A stretch of 64,000 nucleotides of DNA from Datisca glomerata (lineage: Eukaryota > Streptophyta > Magnoliopsida > Cucurbitales > Datiscaceae): the NCBI GenBank assembly GCA_003255025.1, contig QANY01011430.1:1-64000 (forward strand). Reading direction: 5' to 3'. The notes beneath the pieces were generated by a model. That model searched no databases, was not told the origin of the DNA, and saw only the letters and a program-made list of their open reading frames with translations. Positions 23,013 to 35,499 of the stretch are shown here, in pieces. Position 1 is the first letter of the stretch. Each line of letters opens with the position of its first letter. Both the position numbers and the translations under genes were made by a program.

Positions 23013-23872
23013 TATATACTTAAGGCATATAAATATACTATTTGTTGTTTTATTATTGTCAATCATAAGAATCTCTAAACCTCTATCTTTGAAAATCAGT
23101 AATGCGTACCGAAAATGATTTTCAGTTTAAATCATTAACTAAATATACTAGTAATGAACTTCAGTATAAATCAATAACTAAGTATACCAGTAATGAACTT
23201 AAGTAACACAATATAGGACAAAAATAAGTATTAATGACTATATAATGAAATATACATTTTTTACTGACGATGGTCACGATGAAATTGAGTTTGAACCTTT
23301 GTTTCTGAAATTCATTAAAGAAAATCAGAAACTAATTTCAGTTTAAATAAGTAACAAACTTCATAAAATCATTACTGTTTCAAATAGAAAGAAATTTACT
23401 ATAAGTCAGAGAGATTGTCGTGATGGAATATTTGAAAGAACTATGAGTTTTGACAGTTGTAGAAGAAGATACAGTGAGTAAAAGACACTACGAAATATAT
23501 TGTTATATACAAAAATGAAAACTAAATAATTTTCTTACAATCGTGACTTTTCTGACTGTTGCATTGCTTAGATGTAGCTTCACGACGCTCTGCTGCGATG
23601 GAGGTTTGTGATGGAGTTTTTGCTATGATTTTTTTGTGGTGGACAAGTTTTTTTTAAGAAACTTGGGCTAGTCACCACGTGAGAGAGCTGGGGGTTCGGG
23701 TTTCTGTTTCATCAATTTTTGCGGAGATGGCTCATGAGGGAACTAAGGTTTTCTTTTGTTAGTAAGGGTATTTTCGCCAAATCATTAATTTTGTTAGGGT
23801 TTCATACTGTGCCATTATAAAATTCAGCCATTTGTGCAACTTAATAAGTTTTAGGCTACTCTCTTCTTTATT

Positions 23873-23904
23873 GGCTCAATTAGGAAACTAACCCAATATA
23901 GAAA
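23873..23904. repeat. Centre of the 7.8-kb MULE palindrome
   Basis: Between the arms lies a 32-bp spacer, ggctcaattaggaaactaac and following. On either side, AATAAAGAAGTGAATAACCC (right) mirrors AATAAAGAAGAGAGTAGCC (left, minus strand), and both continue into the cacaaatgNCcgaattttat block. A related spacer occurs at the outer end of MULE-2 (about 54560-54635). The centre therefore looks like the meeting point of two element ends. Confidence 0.6.
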
Positions 23905-26900
23905 AATAAAGAAGTGAATAACCCAAAAATAGTAAATTACACAAATGACCGAATTTTATAGTGGCCCAGTATGAAAACTTAACAAAACTAAGGATCTAGT
24001 GAAAATACCCTTACTAACAAAAGGAAGCCTTAGTTCATTGCGAAGCATTTCTGTTAAAATTCATGAAGAAAAGAATACCCTAGCTCCCCAGTTCTCTTAC
24101 ATGGCAATTTGACGAAGCTCCTTAAAAAAGACTCGTCCGCTGCAATAGCTAAGAGAAAATCATCGTAAAAACTCCATCACAAATCTCCATCGCAGCAAAT
24201 TATCATGAAGCTACATCTAAGCAACATTAGAAAAATCATGATTGTAAGCAAAAGTTCCAATTTTCATTTTTATATATAACAATATATTTTGTAGTGATTT
24301 TTAATTATTGTATCTTCTTCTTCAGCTATCAAAACTCGTAGTTCTTTCAGAAATTTCATCGCGAAAATCTCTTACTCAGGGTATTTTTTTAACTTCAATG
24401 CACTCACTGATTTTCGTTCTATATTGCGTTATTTAATTTCGTTACTGGTATATTAGTTATTGATTCATTAGTGATACATTTAGTTAAGGATATAAAGTGA
24501 AAATCATTTCTGGTGTGCATTACTGATTTTCAGAGACAGAGGTTTAGAGATTTATGTGAGTGACAATAATAAAATAATAAATAGTATATATTTATATGCC
24601 TTATGAAAATAACCATATATATTAACTTTAACTTCAATGTAAGGTGATTGCATATTGTTCATTGTGTAAACATGCTTAACTGTATGCTAAAATGTAAAAA
24701 GTGACATGTGAAGTATTATATTGGAGCATTGTGGTTGCAATGACACAACAATAATATATATGTTTATGCCTCTAGTATATAAACATATAGTCATTGACTA
24801 TTGATTAGCCTAGGTATGTTTAATTGAGCGCATAAATTATATATACATTTGTATATTGATATTTTCTCTCAATATATAAACAATTATTGGAATGAAGTAT
24901 AGTTAATGTTTCATGTATTACAGAAAGCATATAGGAAGCAGGATATTATGTTTACTCAAAGTATATAATTAATGACTGTGTGGTATGATATTAATATTTA
25001 TATGAGAAAATAAACTATATTTGCAATAGTATATTGATTATTACTGTAAGTAAATGTACAAACTGACTATTGTGAGTATTTTGTAGTAGTAGTATGACTG
25101 CAATGACAGATGTATATGCCTGTAGTATATACATATATGCCTGTCATATATAAACATTTATTTAATGAGTGTGGATTTAATGTACGATACTGCTTTAATG
25201 TTTATTGTGTTAGAATGCTACATGTAACTAAAATATTTGTAGAAATACAATGAGGGGAAAAACTAGTGCCACAAAAAAATATGAAAACCAAAGAAGGAAT
25301 AAATAAGATAAGGGGAAATCTATTGCTGAATCAATGGTTACTATATACACATAAATAATTTATGCATATATCAACATATTTTTATAGATAATGACTGAAT
25401 ACAATTTTTTATATATTAGGAACAACCAAGGAAAAGTAAGAGATTGCAATCAATTGAGACGTCTATGATGGTAAGCAAATGAAAATGAGAATGAAAGCGA
25501 AACTACAACAAATTCAAGATAGAGAATCTAAGGAGGCGCAAAATACTTCAACAAGTGAAATTCCACAAGAGCTAAAGTCTACCAGAACCAATCAAGTAGA
25601 GACAGTAATTGAGAATGAGGTAAAGAAATTAAAACGGTAATTTTAAATGTACCTATAGTAACTTAAAATATACATATATGATTATTATGTTTAATGTAAA
25701 TATTCTTGTTATTTACTATTTTGCAGGACTATCCTATTTTTACGCCCCCGAATTGTGGAAAGCAAACAAGAAAGTAAATAGTTATGGAAAACTGGAATAT
25801 TTGTTCACACTTAGATGGTGGTTAACTGCTAAACAGATGGAAATCTTTAGAAAAACATGTTTAGGTAACATGTTAAACATTAAGCTTGATAAAATCCCTC
25901 CACATTTACTACTGCATTTAGCTAGGAAACAATGTTTTAGCAACAACAATAATGAGCTATGTTTCAACATAGAAGGACATGTAGTTAAATTTGGACTTAA
26001 GGAATTTGCATTAATAATTGGGGTGAATTGTGGTCCTTATCCATCGTTAAACAAAGAAACATTACTCGATGGTCAGTTGATAGATGAGGCGTTTCCAAAC
26101 ATCAAGTCCATGTTTAGGGAGAGCCTTATTTGCTCTTTTAATGTAATTAGATATGCAAATAGGGAAATTAAGATACAATTGGCTAAAAATTATTGTTTAG
26201 AGAACCTACTTCTTCCAAAACAATTGGCAACTAGCATTGACATTGACCATATAAAGATGGTCAATATTGATGAGGCTTTTTAGACATTTCCTTAGGGGAT
26301 ATTATATTATGAAATGGCAATTGGTTTCATTAAAAGTGTGTTGAACAACACTTCAGCAAAGGGTTTTGGTTTTGGTGGCTTCCCTACAGCCTTGATAGTT
26401 TCAGCTTATATAGTCATCCCAACACTCATTGATGCATACAACAACATAGCACAATAATCGAGGGAGGGAATCCCAAGAATGTGCAATTGGAGGGACAGTG
26501 CACAACCCGGCTGGAAGGAACTTCAGATGAAAGTTTTTTACTCTGAAAATGTAACTATTTGTATAGCATAATGTGTATAAGCAGTGGAATATGCATGTTT
26601 ACTCTCGTTATATATTGAGTGATTGTTCTGTACCATACTAATGTTTCATGTAATACATAAATCATATAGGTAGTAATATATAAATGACAACTCTGAGTAA
26701 TTGACTGTTGATTAGCATATTTATATTTTGAGCACATAATTTATATTTGTAGTGATATATTTCTATTTACTCTCAGTATGAATCAGTTATTGTAGGGGAC
26801 TATATTAATGTTTATGTATTATAAAATTTATATAGACAATAGTATATAAATGATAACTCATAATATATAGTAATTGACTGTTGATTAGCATATTTATGTG

Positions 26901-27533
26901 AAACGTAGCACATAAAGTTATATCTACAGTGTATATTGATAATTACTATCATTATATAGTCAATTACTATTGGGAAATATATTTAATGTTTCATATAATT
27001 GATAAATTATAAAGGCAACATAATATTTATGATGACTCCCAATAAATAATCAGTAACAGTCTGCGAGAATATTAATATTTATTTAGAAATGAACTATATT
27101 TGAAGTAGTATAATGATGAATATTGTCAGTAAATAGACATTGGCTTTTAGTTTTTTTTATTCTTCTTGTTTTGAGCGTGTCATGAGTATGTTCTATATGT
27201 TTATTGAAATAATGTTTGATTTCAATGCAGCGTACTATTTCTTCAATTATGATGACACAATTGTAGATTGATGCACCATTCATGGCACCTTTTAAAAAGG
27301 GAAAGATTGTGCCGAATGAAAGGGATGGAGAAAATTCAAAAGCATATTCATTTGGATTGTTGATATGGAAACCCAAAAAGTTTCAAAACAGAGAGGCAAT
27401 GACTGTATTGGCTAGAAAGATTGGCAGCTTAGAAAAAGCCCAATAAGAAATCCATATCCATGGTTAGCATGGATATAAAAATGAGGAAAATTCATACCAT
27501 GTTGTTTAAATTTGCATAACATAAAGAAGATAT
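23905..27533 (+). mobile_element. DUF1985-type MULE, right palindrome arm
   Basis: This is the mirror copy of 19690-23872 on the plus strand. It contains the start-codon block at 25250, a second coding block (25430-25640), the DUF1985 frame (25678-26283) with degenerate downstream coding (26284-26560), and an outer block (27180-27480). It is cut at 27533 by the LTR of Copia-B. The MULE continuation beyond Copia-B is not found, because Copia-B itself is followed by MULE-2. Confidence 0.65.
25678..26520 (+). pseudogene. DUF1985-domain transposon protein, right copy
   Basis: A 201-codon frame holds the same landmarks as the left copy: LFTLRWWLTAKQMEIFRKTC, LLLHLARKQCFSNNNNELCF, FGLKEFALIIGVNCGPYP and HIKMVNIDEAF, then a stop at 26281-26283. 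Downstream, other frames continue the family pattern with GFGFGGFPTALIVSAYIVIP (about 26362-26420) and CNWRDSAQPGWKELQ (about 26480-26530), so the stop and a frameshift are recent damage. The probable acceptor site is the TTTTGCAG at 25721-25728. Confidence 0.7.
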
Positions 27534-29647
27534 TGTTGGGGTTATGCCCTCAAAGCATATGTATTGACATTTTGATATAAAATTTATTGAGGATTACTTT
27601 TTTCTTATAATTATTTTTTAAAATTATTGTTGAATAGTTTATATAAATATCTGAAAATTTCATATTCATTAATGAGACTATGATCTTGTATTGGTACGAG
27701 AGGATTAAGACCATATATAATGAATAAAATTATCAACAACATATTAAAGTATGAAATCTTTAATGAATGGTTGCTAGTACGGTTCACTAAGCATTATGAA
27801 TGCGTGTGATTTAGATCTGGATCATTGATGTGCATAGATATCTTAGTGAATGTACTTTATATAATGAGATTATATATGACTGGACCGATGTGAATTGATA
27901 TCTTTATCAACGTGCCGTTTATCATAAAAATTTAATGCACATCAATTCGATGATCATATGTAGATCATTCTGAATCCTGAGTAGTTGTGAACTCCTATGC
28001 ATGTTTATTGGATCTTTTGATACATTCGTTAAGGTTTGTTTGTAAAAAATTCTAGTGACTTTTATTTTGGAGATTCAGTGATGTGGATGGCTGGGAACAT
28101 GATCTTGCAAGATTTGGAATCCAAAGCTTTCCTAACGGACCGTATATCGATTCTCTTAAGTGTTAATTTTATAACTGAATAGTTATTGAGCTCAAATTTT
28201 TAATAAAATTATATATTATCCATTCACTGGTGGATTAATGATATTTAATGATCAAGAGGTATTTAAAGGAGTAAAATGGTAATTTTGACCAGCTCTCATT
28301 TACGAGTTAATAATTGGAGGACAGGACTACATGAAATGATTATATTAGTGGACAACATGAGAATACTCTATAAATACATTTTATAATCACTGAGAGTTCA
28401 ATTTCATATTTATAGTAGAGTAATAATAGAATTAATAAATAAGATTATTTAATTAAATAATTTAATTAATAATCTAGTTTATTGGAGCTTAAGATTATAG
28501 GTTCATGATCCCTAAGTCACCTATGTATTACGCAGTCTAGAGTGTGAATATTTCAGGACATGAAAAAATGACTGTCTTGCAAAAAAAAATTTTATTCTGA
28601 GGTAAGTACATAATTATGAGATAATTATGTGTGATTAATTAATTAATTGAATTATATATAATTATCGATTATTTTTCAATTATTGATAAGCGAGACAGAA
28701 TATCTAACTTGTTAGAGAATTAAATTATTATTAGATAATAATTTGAATCAACTAAATCTATTATTTATGAAATAACAGATAAATTAGTTGATAAATATAA
28801 TCAGATATATTAATTTTGAATTAAATGATATCTAGATATTTATCTTACTAAAATCAATATTTAATCCATAGTAATTCATGTCAATCACTGATTGGGTAAT
28901 AGAGATTGACATGGACTACTGTAGTGCCACGTGACACTGTAGTTGTGCATAGTTATAGTGGATCCCATTGCAATTGGTAATTTTACTATTAAATATTATT
29001 TCAGTTTATCTCTAAAAAAATCTGATACGCCATTATCTAGAAAATATACAGATATTATTCTAATGGCCTCAGTTGATGAATTAGTTCATCAGTTCATAAA
29101 AACATCGAATCGTGAACATAGTTGGAGTCGGAGTGATTTTTATCTGTGATTAATAACTAATAAAAACTCTGAAAGAATAATCATCACATTCTTTTAAGGA
29201 ATCGTCCCACTAAAGTTCTTCTCAGTATAACTCTAGATCTCATGTGTTGAGTATATCTAGAGACAGAAAAAATGTATTGTAATATTCTACGTGCCCACAC
29301 ATGTCCTAGTGTGTTGAGAATTGACTTGAAAGATTTTAGTGAGGATCTTGGAGTCTACTAATCATTGGAACGGTCTCGTGGGACGGAGGATCAATCAATT
29401 TTACAAGGACGCTTGATATAGACTACAAGAGGTATAAGATTTCCTAATCTTGTATGTTGATTTAATATATAAATATATAATAGATCCTGATTGATTGAAA
29501 AAAAGTTTTCAATAAAAAGTTTGTATTTGGTTATTGTGGCATTGCGCGAGTTTTGTTTTATTAAAATATTTGATCTTTATTTAAAGTTTAATTCTTAAAT
29601 GGCCTCTAGTCACATGCTTCCACCGCGCACGCGCCGCGACAACAACA
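27534..29647 (+). repeat. Copia-B 5' LTR (2114 bp)
   Basis: It begins TGTTGGGGTTATGCCCTCAA and ends GCCGCGACAACAACA just before the PBS, matching the edges of the Copia-A LTR. It carries the palindrome pair (28879-28938) and a TATA box (28367-28379). No second Copia-B LTR is in the window. Confidence 0.85.
28367..28379 (+). promoter_or_regulatory. Copia-B LTR TATA box
   Basis: CTCTATAAATACA is a strong TATA box about 830 bp inside the LTR, suggesting a U3 of about 0.86 kb and a transcribed R-U5 of about 1.25 kb. The Copia-A equivalent is mutated. Confidence 0.6.
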
Positions 29648-29649
29648 AG

Positions 29650-29662
29650 TGGTATATCAGAG
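29650..29662 (+). promoter_or_regulatory. Copia-B primer binding site
   Basis: TGGTATATCAGAG two bases after the LTR edge is close to the initiator-tRNA-Met complement, with an extra AT pair. Confidence 0.75.
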
Positions 29663-31408
29663 TGGTATTTATATATTTATATGTTAAATGTTGTGTGGGT
29701 TTTGTTTCATTATTCATATAATATGAGATATGTATGAATTAATGGATGGTTATATTTTTTGAATGTATGAAAAATAATGGAATATTAATTATATGATAAT
29801 TATTGGGTTACGATTTGTTCTTTTAATTTTTTTCTTAGGTCTTGTGTAAGCCATTTGGGGCGTAGAAAGTTTTGTAATTTTATTTTGAATATTTATTGTA
29901 TTTATTCTGATCATGAGAAGACGAAGAACGCACGAGATGAACGAATGAGGAAAAAGAAAAGAAATAGGAGTTCTTTTATAATTCCCGCACCGGCACCGGA
30001 AATTGGATTTTCGATGCTGGCACCGCCGATTAAAGCTGACCGGCAAGGTCGCCAGAATTTACTGTTCCAGAGACGTTGCTGGAAAATCGACGCTGACGGT
30101 CGGTTGCAATGGTGGTGGGTGGCAACTGTTGTCACATATAGAGAAGTTTCATACAAACCCTGATACCAACCAACATTATCACTGTAGAGTTTTATGTTAA
30201 CCCTAAATCTATCAATTTTAATTTTATGAAAATTAGACTAAGTCATAGTCAACTATTTTTAAAGGGATAATTATAGAAATTAATTTTGATTGAGAAAAAT
30301 AGTTTTCCTAATTAAATATGATTTTGTTCAAAGTTTGAAGATTATAAAGATGGATATCAGGATTAGAATGGAATATTTGAGAAATATGTATTCTTGAAGT
30401 CTTCTTTGTAATATTATTTTTTTATTTCAAGAGTTGTAATTTAGAAATACTCAATAGTCACTTGTCCCACTATTATTTCATTTAATTATTAAATAATTAT
30501 TTAATTGTTATCTTTGATAACATGTTCAGGCATTAGTCGATCACATGTCATACATAAAAATCTCACATAATTTTATTTGATCATGCATCTCATCTGTAGA
30601 AACATGCTTTATTAGGATTATCCTAATATGTTTATATGAATAGTTTTATAAAATTAATTACATGTAAACTGCTATGTTTTAATTTGTTAAAACTTGGTAA
30701 TCACACCACACTAAGGGCTATAGTAACCTTTAGGATAACCGACTTTAGTAAAATAGTTTTATTAAAGTTTGATGAATATAATTAATTAGTTACTCTAAGT
30801 TCACCTATTTATGACTTAGGCACTTTAGAATGTTAAAATGAACTTAGATAAATGAGATTGGGATAACTGATTATTAAATATTCATAGGGTTATTAAATTA
30901 ACCAATGATTAATTTGAAATTAATTGATTAGTTAAAATGGAAACACACAATCCTAAAATAGTGAGTGGGAGAAGATTGACATGTCAATGTAAACTATGGT
31001 CTCCATAATTAGTACAACAATGTGAGGTGTAGTAAGGTCCTCGAGATGACTTTGTTTTCATCCCTTAAGGAAGGTTTTGCATTGTACCAATACTAAGGTT
31101 GGACTTCTTAAGAAGATAGAAGGAAGTGATATAGTTTAGTTTTGATCAACCCTAAGACGACATATTCTAAATAAAGTCATGGAATTTGAAATGATGGGTT
31201 ACACTCACAAAGTCACAATTAAGCTTTCATGTGGATAGTTGTGACTTGACCGAACAAGCAATACATTATAGGTTAAAAGAGAAACTATGAGATATTTTAA
31301 ATTTTAATTTGTAAGGATGAGAATGTCTCATAGACAGTCTAAAGTTAATCTGACTGACCCTAAGGGTATACATTAATCGTTGAGTTATTTTATCGTGACT
31401 AGTAATTG
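29663..31408 (+). other. Copia-B untranslated leader
   Basis: The leader matches that of Copia-A through its length, including the GC-rich block at 29985-30165. Short frames (29855-30163 and others) are not preserved between copies, so I do not call a gene. Near its end it includes the stretch that is later repeated at 32819. Confidence 0.6.
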
Positions 31409-31521
31409 TTAAATTTGTGTGTTTAATATGTTACATTCATGCATCACGTTTACTTTTCAAATTCTAGATATTTATCAATTATATTGAATCTTGTATGTTT
31501 TAAATTTCAGTTATCATTATT

Positions 31522-32592
31522 ATGTTTACCATGGGCAACCTCGTTACTGCTTTACTCACTCTTGACAAATTGAAGGGTGATAATTTCATACGTTAGAAAT
31601 CAAATATGAACTTAATGCTGATTTGTGAGAATCATAAGTTCGTTCTTACTGAGAAATATCCTGAGGATCCCGGTCCTAATGCCCCTAAGAATGTTAGGGA
31701 CAAATATGACTCTTGAATCATATCGAACAACAAGGCAATGCGCTACATGCTTGTGAGCATGAATGATGTTTTGAGAAGTGCTACATGCTTGAATCATATG
31801 AAAGCATGGAGATTGCCTATGAGATTATGGAATCTCTACAGGCAATGTTTGGGCAATAGTCTGATCAAAGTCGTCATGAGGCCACTAAGAGCTATATGAC
31901 GACTAAGATGAGAAATGGTACTTCTCCGCGAGAACATGTTTTTGAACATGATCAACATAATGCACGGGGCTGAAGTATATTGGGTGACCATTAATGAGCG
32001 GAGTCAAGTTAACATTATACTTGAATATCTCACACTCGCTTTTTCTGTATTTACGGCCAACTATGTTATGAACAAGTTACAATTCAACATGACTCAATTA
32101 TTGAATGAACTGCACACTTTTGAGTCACTCAACCATAGAATGACCAAAGAGGGTGAGGCAAATGTTGTTGAGTAAAAGCATTCTTCCAATATTGTTAAGA
32201 ACAAGAAAGGGAAGAAGAACAATGGTAAGGATAAGAGTAAGAACAAAAGAGAAAAGAAAGCCAAGACATCGCCGAAATACAAGAAGAATAAGAATGACAA
32301 CAAGCCCAAGGGAAAATGTTTTCACTGTGGAGTTGAAGGTCATTGGAAGAGAAACTGTAACAAGTATCTCTCCGAGCTGAAAATGAAAGGTAAATATGAT
32401 TTACTTATACTTGAAACTTTCTTAGTAGAATATGATTTGTCATCCTGGATACTCAATTTAGGAGTCACTAACCATGTATGTTCTTCTTTACAAATGTTTG
32501 ATTCGTCAAGGGAGCTGGCTAATGACGAGGTAGTTTTGAGAGGCTGCAGTTGTACGCTCCTATCAGCTAAAGCATTAGGGACAGTCCGTTGA
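31522..32592 (+). pseudogene. Copia-B gag-protease, first copy
   Basis: It starts MFTMGNLVTALLTLDKL, has a stop after 24 codons, then continues through VSMNDVL, a frameshifted segment and NMINIMHGAEVYWVTINE (about 31944-31998), to a lysine-rich linker and zinc knuckle CFHCGVEGHWKRNC (about 32319-32360). The protease active site reads WILNLG in place of WILDSG, so the catalytic aspartate is gone. It is more damaged than copy 2. Confidence 0.82.
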
Positions 32593-32931
32593 AATTTTTA
32601 ATATAATTATTTATTTTTGAATAATTTTCATTATATTCCAGGGTTTTTGAGAAATTTGATTTCTATTTCATTTTTGCAAGAATAATTATTCAAAATTTCT
32701 TTTATTAATAAATAGTTTATTATTTCTAAGAATGGATTTGATATTTCTCATGCTAAAATTATAAACGGATTGCATATGTTTAAACCGATTGAATGCACGT
32801 TAAATAATTCTGAATTAGTTAAATTTGTGTGTTTAATATGTTGCATTCATGCATCACGTTTATTTTTTGAATTCTAGATATTTATCATTTATATTGAATG
32901 TTGTATGTTTTAAATTTCAATTATCATGATT

Positions 32932-34078
32932 ATGTCTACCATGGGCAGCCTTGTTACTGCTTTACTCACTCTTGAGAAATTGAATGGTGATAATTTCGTA
33001 CGTTGAAAATCGAGTATGAATGTAATGCTAATTTGTGAGAACCAGAAGTTTGTTCTTATTGAGGAATGTCCTAAGGAGCCACTGTTAATGCCCCCTAAGA
33101 ATATTAGAGACAAATATGATGCTTGGATCATATCAAACAACAAGGTAAAGTGCTACATGCTTGTGAGCATGAATGATGTTCTGAGAACCAAGCATAAAAG
33201 TTTGGAGACTGCCTATGAGATTATGAAATCTCTACAGGTGATGTTTGGGCAGCAACCTAATCAAAGTCGTCATGAGGCCATTGAGAGATATATGATGACT
33301 AAGATGAGAAATGGTACTTGTGTGCGAGAACATGTTTTGAACATGATCAACATAATGCACGAGATAGAAGTACATGGGGCTATCATTGATGAACAGACTC
33401 AAGTTAGTATTATACTTGAGTCGCTCACACCAATTTTTTTCACATTCACGACCAACTATGTTATGAACAAGTTACAATTCAACATGACCCAATTGTTGAA
33501 TGAACTGCAGACTTTTGAGTCACTCAACCGCTGAATGACCAAAGAGGGCGAGGCAAATGTTATTGAGCAAAAGCATTCTTCCAATATTGTTAAGAACAAG
33601 AAAAGGAAGAAAAATAATGGTAAGGACAAGAGTAAGAACAAAAGAGGAAAGAAAGGCAAGACATCATCGAATGCCAAGAAGAGCAAGAACGACAACAAAC
33701 CCAAGGGAATATGTTTCCACTGTGGGGTTGAAGGTCATTGGAAGAGAAACTGTAGCAAGTATCTCTCCGATCTGAAAACAAAAGGTAAATCATATTTACC
33801 TGTTATTGTAGCTTTATTAGTGGAATATTATTTATCTTCCTGGATACTTGATTCAGGAGACACTAACCATGTATATTCTTCTTTGAATATGCTTGATTCG
33901 TCAAGCGAGCTGGCTGATGGTGAGGTTATTTTGAGAGTTGGCAGTGGCGCGCTCATGTCAGCTAAAGCATTAGGAACAATCCGTTTACTTTGTGGATACA
34001 ATTATTTAGTTTTGAACAATGTTTATTATATTCCTAGTTTTTTGAGAAATTTGATTTCTCTTTTATTTTTGCAAGAAT
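32932..34078 (+). pseudogene. Copia-B gag-protease, second copy
   Basis: It starts MSTMGSLVTALLTLEKLNG at 32932, with a stop at about codon 25. A long gag frame (33016-33534) ends in another stop (TGA at about 33532), and 33535-34080 reads through lysine-rich linker, zinc knuckle CFHCGVEGHWKRNC (about 33715-33757) and protease WILDSGDTNH (about 33841-33870) with the catalytic aspartate kept. Without the two stops this would be a normal copia gag-PR. It has the same order as Copia-A (5583-6771, minus). Confidence 0.85.
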
Positions 34079-34213
34079 AGTTATTCGAAGTTTCTTTTAT
34101 TAATAAACAATTTATTATTTCTATGAATTGATTCGATATTTGTCTTACAAAAGTATCAAATGGGCTGTACATGCTTAAACTGATTGAACGCGCGTTAAAT
34201 AATTCTGAATTAT

Positions 34214-35280
34214 TTAAAGTAGCAAAACCTAAAAGTAACAAATGACAAAGAGTTTTTCATGATGATGATACCACACATCTTTGGTATCTTAGGTTGGGAT
34301 ATATTAATCTAGATAGGGTAAACAAGTTTACAAATCATGGTGCTTTGAGAGAACTAAAAGTTGGAACTCTTCCTATTTGTGAATCATGTCTAGAGGGTAA
34401 AATGACCAAGAGACATTTCTCTGAAAAAGGCCAAAGAGCCAAGGAACCACTTGAGCTAGTGCATAGTGATGTTTGTGGAACGGTCAATGTACAAGTTAGA
34501 GGTGGGAATGAGTATTTTGTCATTTTTATTGACGATTACTCAAGATATGGTTATACTTACCTAATGCATAGATAGTGTGAAACTTTTGGAAAGTTTAAAG
34601 ACTTCAAAGTTGAAGCTGAAAAGTAATTAGGTAAATCATTAAAATTCCTTCTATCAGATCGGTGTGGTGAATACTTGGATTTAGAATTCAAGAATTACTT
34701 GTTGGAGTAGGTGTGGTGAATACTTGGATTTAGAATTCAAGAATTACTTGTTGTAGTATGGAATCTTATCCCAACTCACAGCATCTGGAACACCACAGCA
34801 AAATGGTGTATCAGAAAGGAGAAACTGGAGCTTATTAGATCTAATTAAGTTGATGTTAAGCCATTCATCACTACCATTTACATTTTGGGGATATGCATTT
34901 TATACGGCAACATACATTTAGAGTGAAGCGCCTTCTAAGTCTGTAAGCAAGACACATTTTGAGTTATGCAATGGCTCCAAATCCCATTTTGCGTCATTTT
35001 TGTATATGGGGATGTCAAGTTCACGTTCTTAGATCTAAGATTGGAAAGTTAGACTTAAGGTCTGAAGTATGCATATTCGTTGGCTATGCTCTAGAGACTA
35101 GAAGTGGGTACTTTTATAGTCACAAGGATCAAAAGCTGTTTGTATCGACAAATGTCACCTTCCTTAAACACGACTATATGAAAAAATACAATCCTCGAAG
35201 CAAAATAATTCTCAAAGAATTAGCGACTGATGAGATCAGACCACTTTCAATTTCTACTGATAAACGATAAACCAGATAAT
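34214..35280 (+). pseudogene. Copia-B integrase remnant
   Basis: The GAG-pre-integrase block (LGYINLDRVNKF, CESCLEGKMTK, about 34290-34410) leads into the integrase core with LELVHSDVCG and FVIFIDDYSRYGYTY (to 34575). A stop follows, then SDRCGEY. A 49-bp direct duplication (34661-34709 and 34710-34758) then shifts the frame. The C-terminal part reads FCIWGCQVHVLRSKIGKL and VCIFVGYA (about 34985-35090). The catalytic triad region is split by the duplication. Confidence 0.85.
34661..34758 (+). repeat. 49-bp tandem duplication inside integrase
   Basis: The unit ggtgtggtgaatacttggat (start) to gttggagta occurs at 34661-34709 and again at 34710-34758 with one or two differences. The length is not a multiple of three, so it frameshifts the integrase. 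Confidence 0.9.
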
Positions 35281-35499
35281 CCATAGTTCCTGCAAAGGAA
35301 ACCTTGGTGCAACATCGTAATGGGATGATTGTAAGACAACCAGTTCGCTACCAACTAGAGGCACATGTCCTAGTGTCAGACACTGATAAGGACGATCCAT
35401 TATCTTATGAAGAAGTAATGGATGATCCTGAAAAGGAGAAATGGTAAGAAGCCATGAACTCGAAAATAGAATCTATATATTCCAATTCTGTTTGAACTT

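Larger units (their letters stand above)
19690..23872 (-). mobile_element. DUF1985-type MULE, left palindrome arm
   Basis: This arm is an inverted, diverged copy of 23905-27533. Landmarks pair in order away from the centre: the cacaaatggc block, exon 1 (22539-22624), the second coding block (22250-22450), the DUF1985 frame (20691-21278) and an outer block with TCCATGGTCAACATAG (about 19750-19775). It carries an extra segment of about 850 bp (21350-22200) of plastid origin that the right arm lacks. DUF1985 proteins are known from plant MULEs, often with a Ulp1-type protease. No protease block is seen here. Confidence 0.65.
31409..34213 (+). repeat. Tandem duplication of gag-protease module
   Basis: Copy 1 (31409-32818) and copy 2 (32819-34213) both start with aaatttgtgtgtttaatatg in the late leader and end with taaataattctgaatta after the protease. 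The junction is gaattag|ttaaatttgtg. The copies differ at many positions, including separate frameshifts, so this is either an old duplication or a recombination product between two related elements. Confidence 0.85.

Noticed and set aside
20530..26560. Ulp1-type protease accompanying DUF1985
   Set aside because: I looked for the His/Asp/Cys protease pattern downstream of both DUF1985 frames and did not find it.
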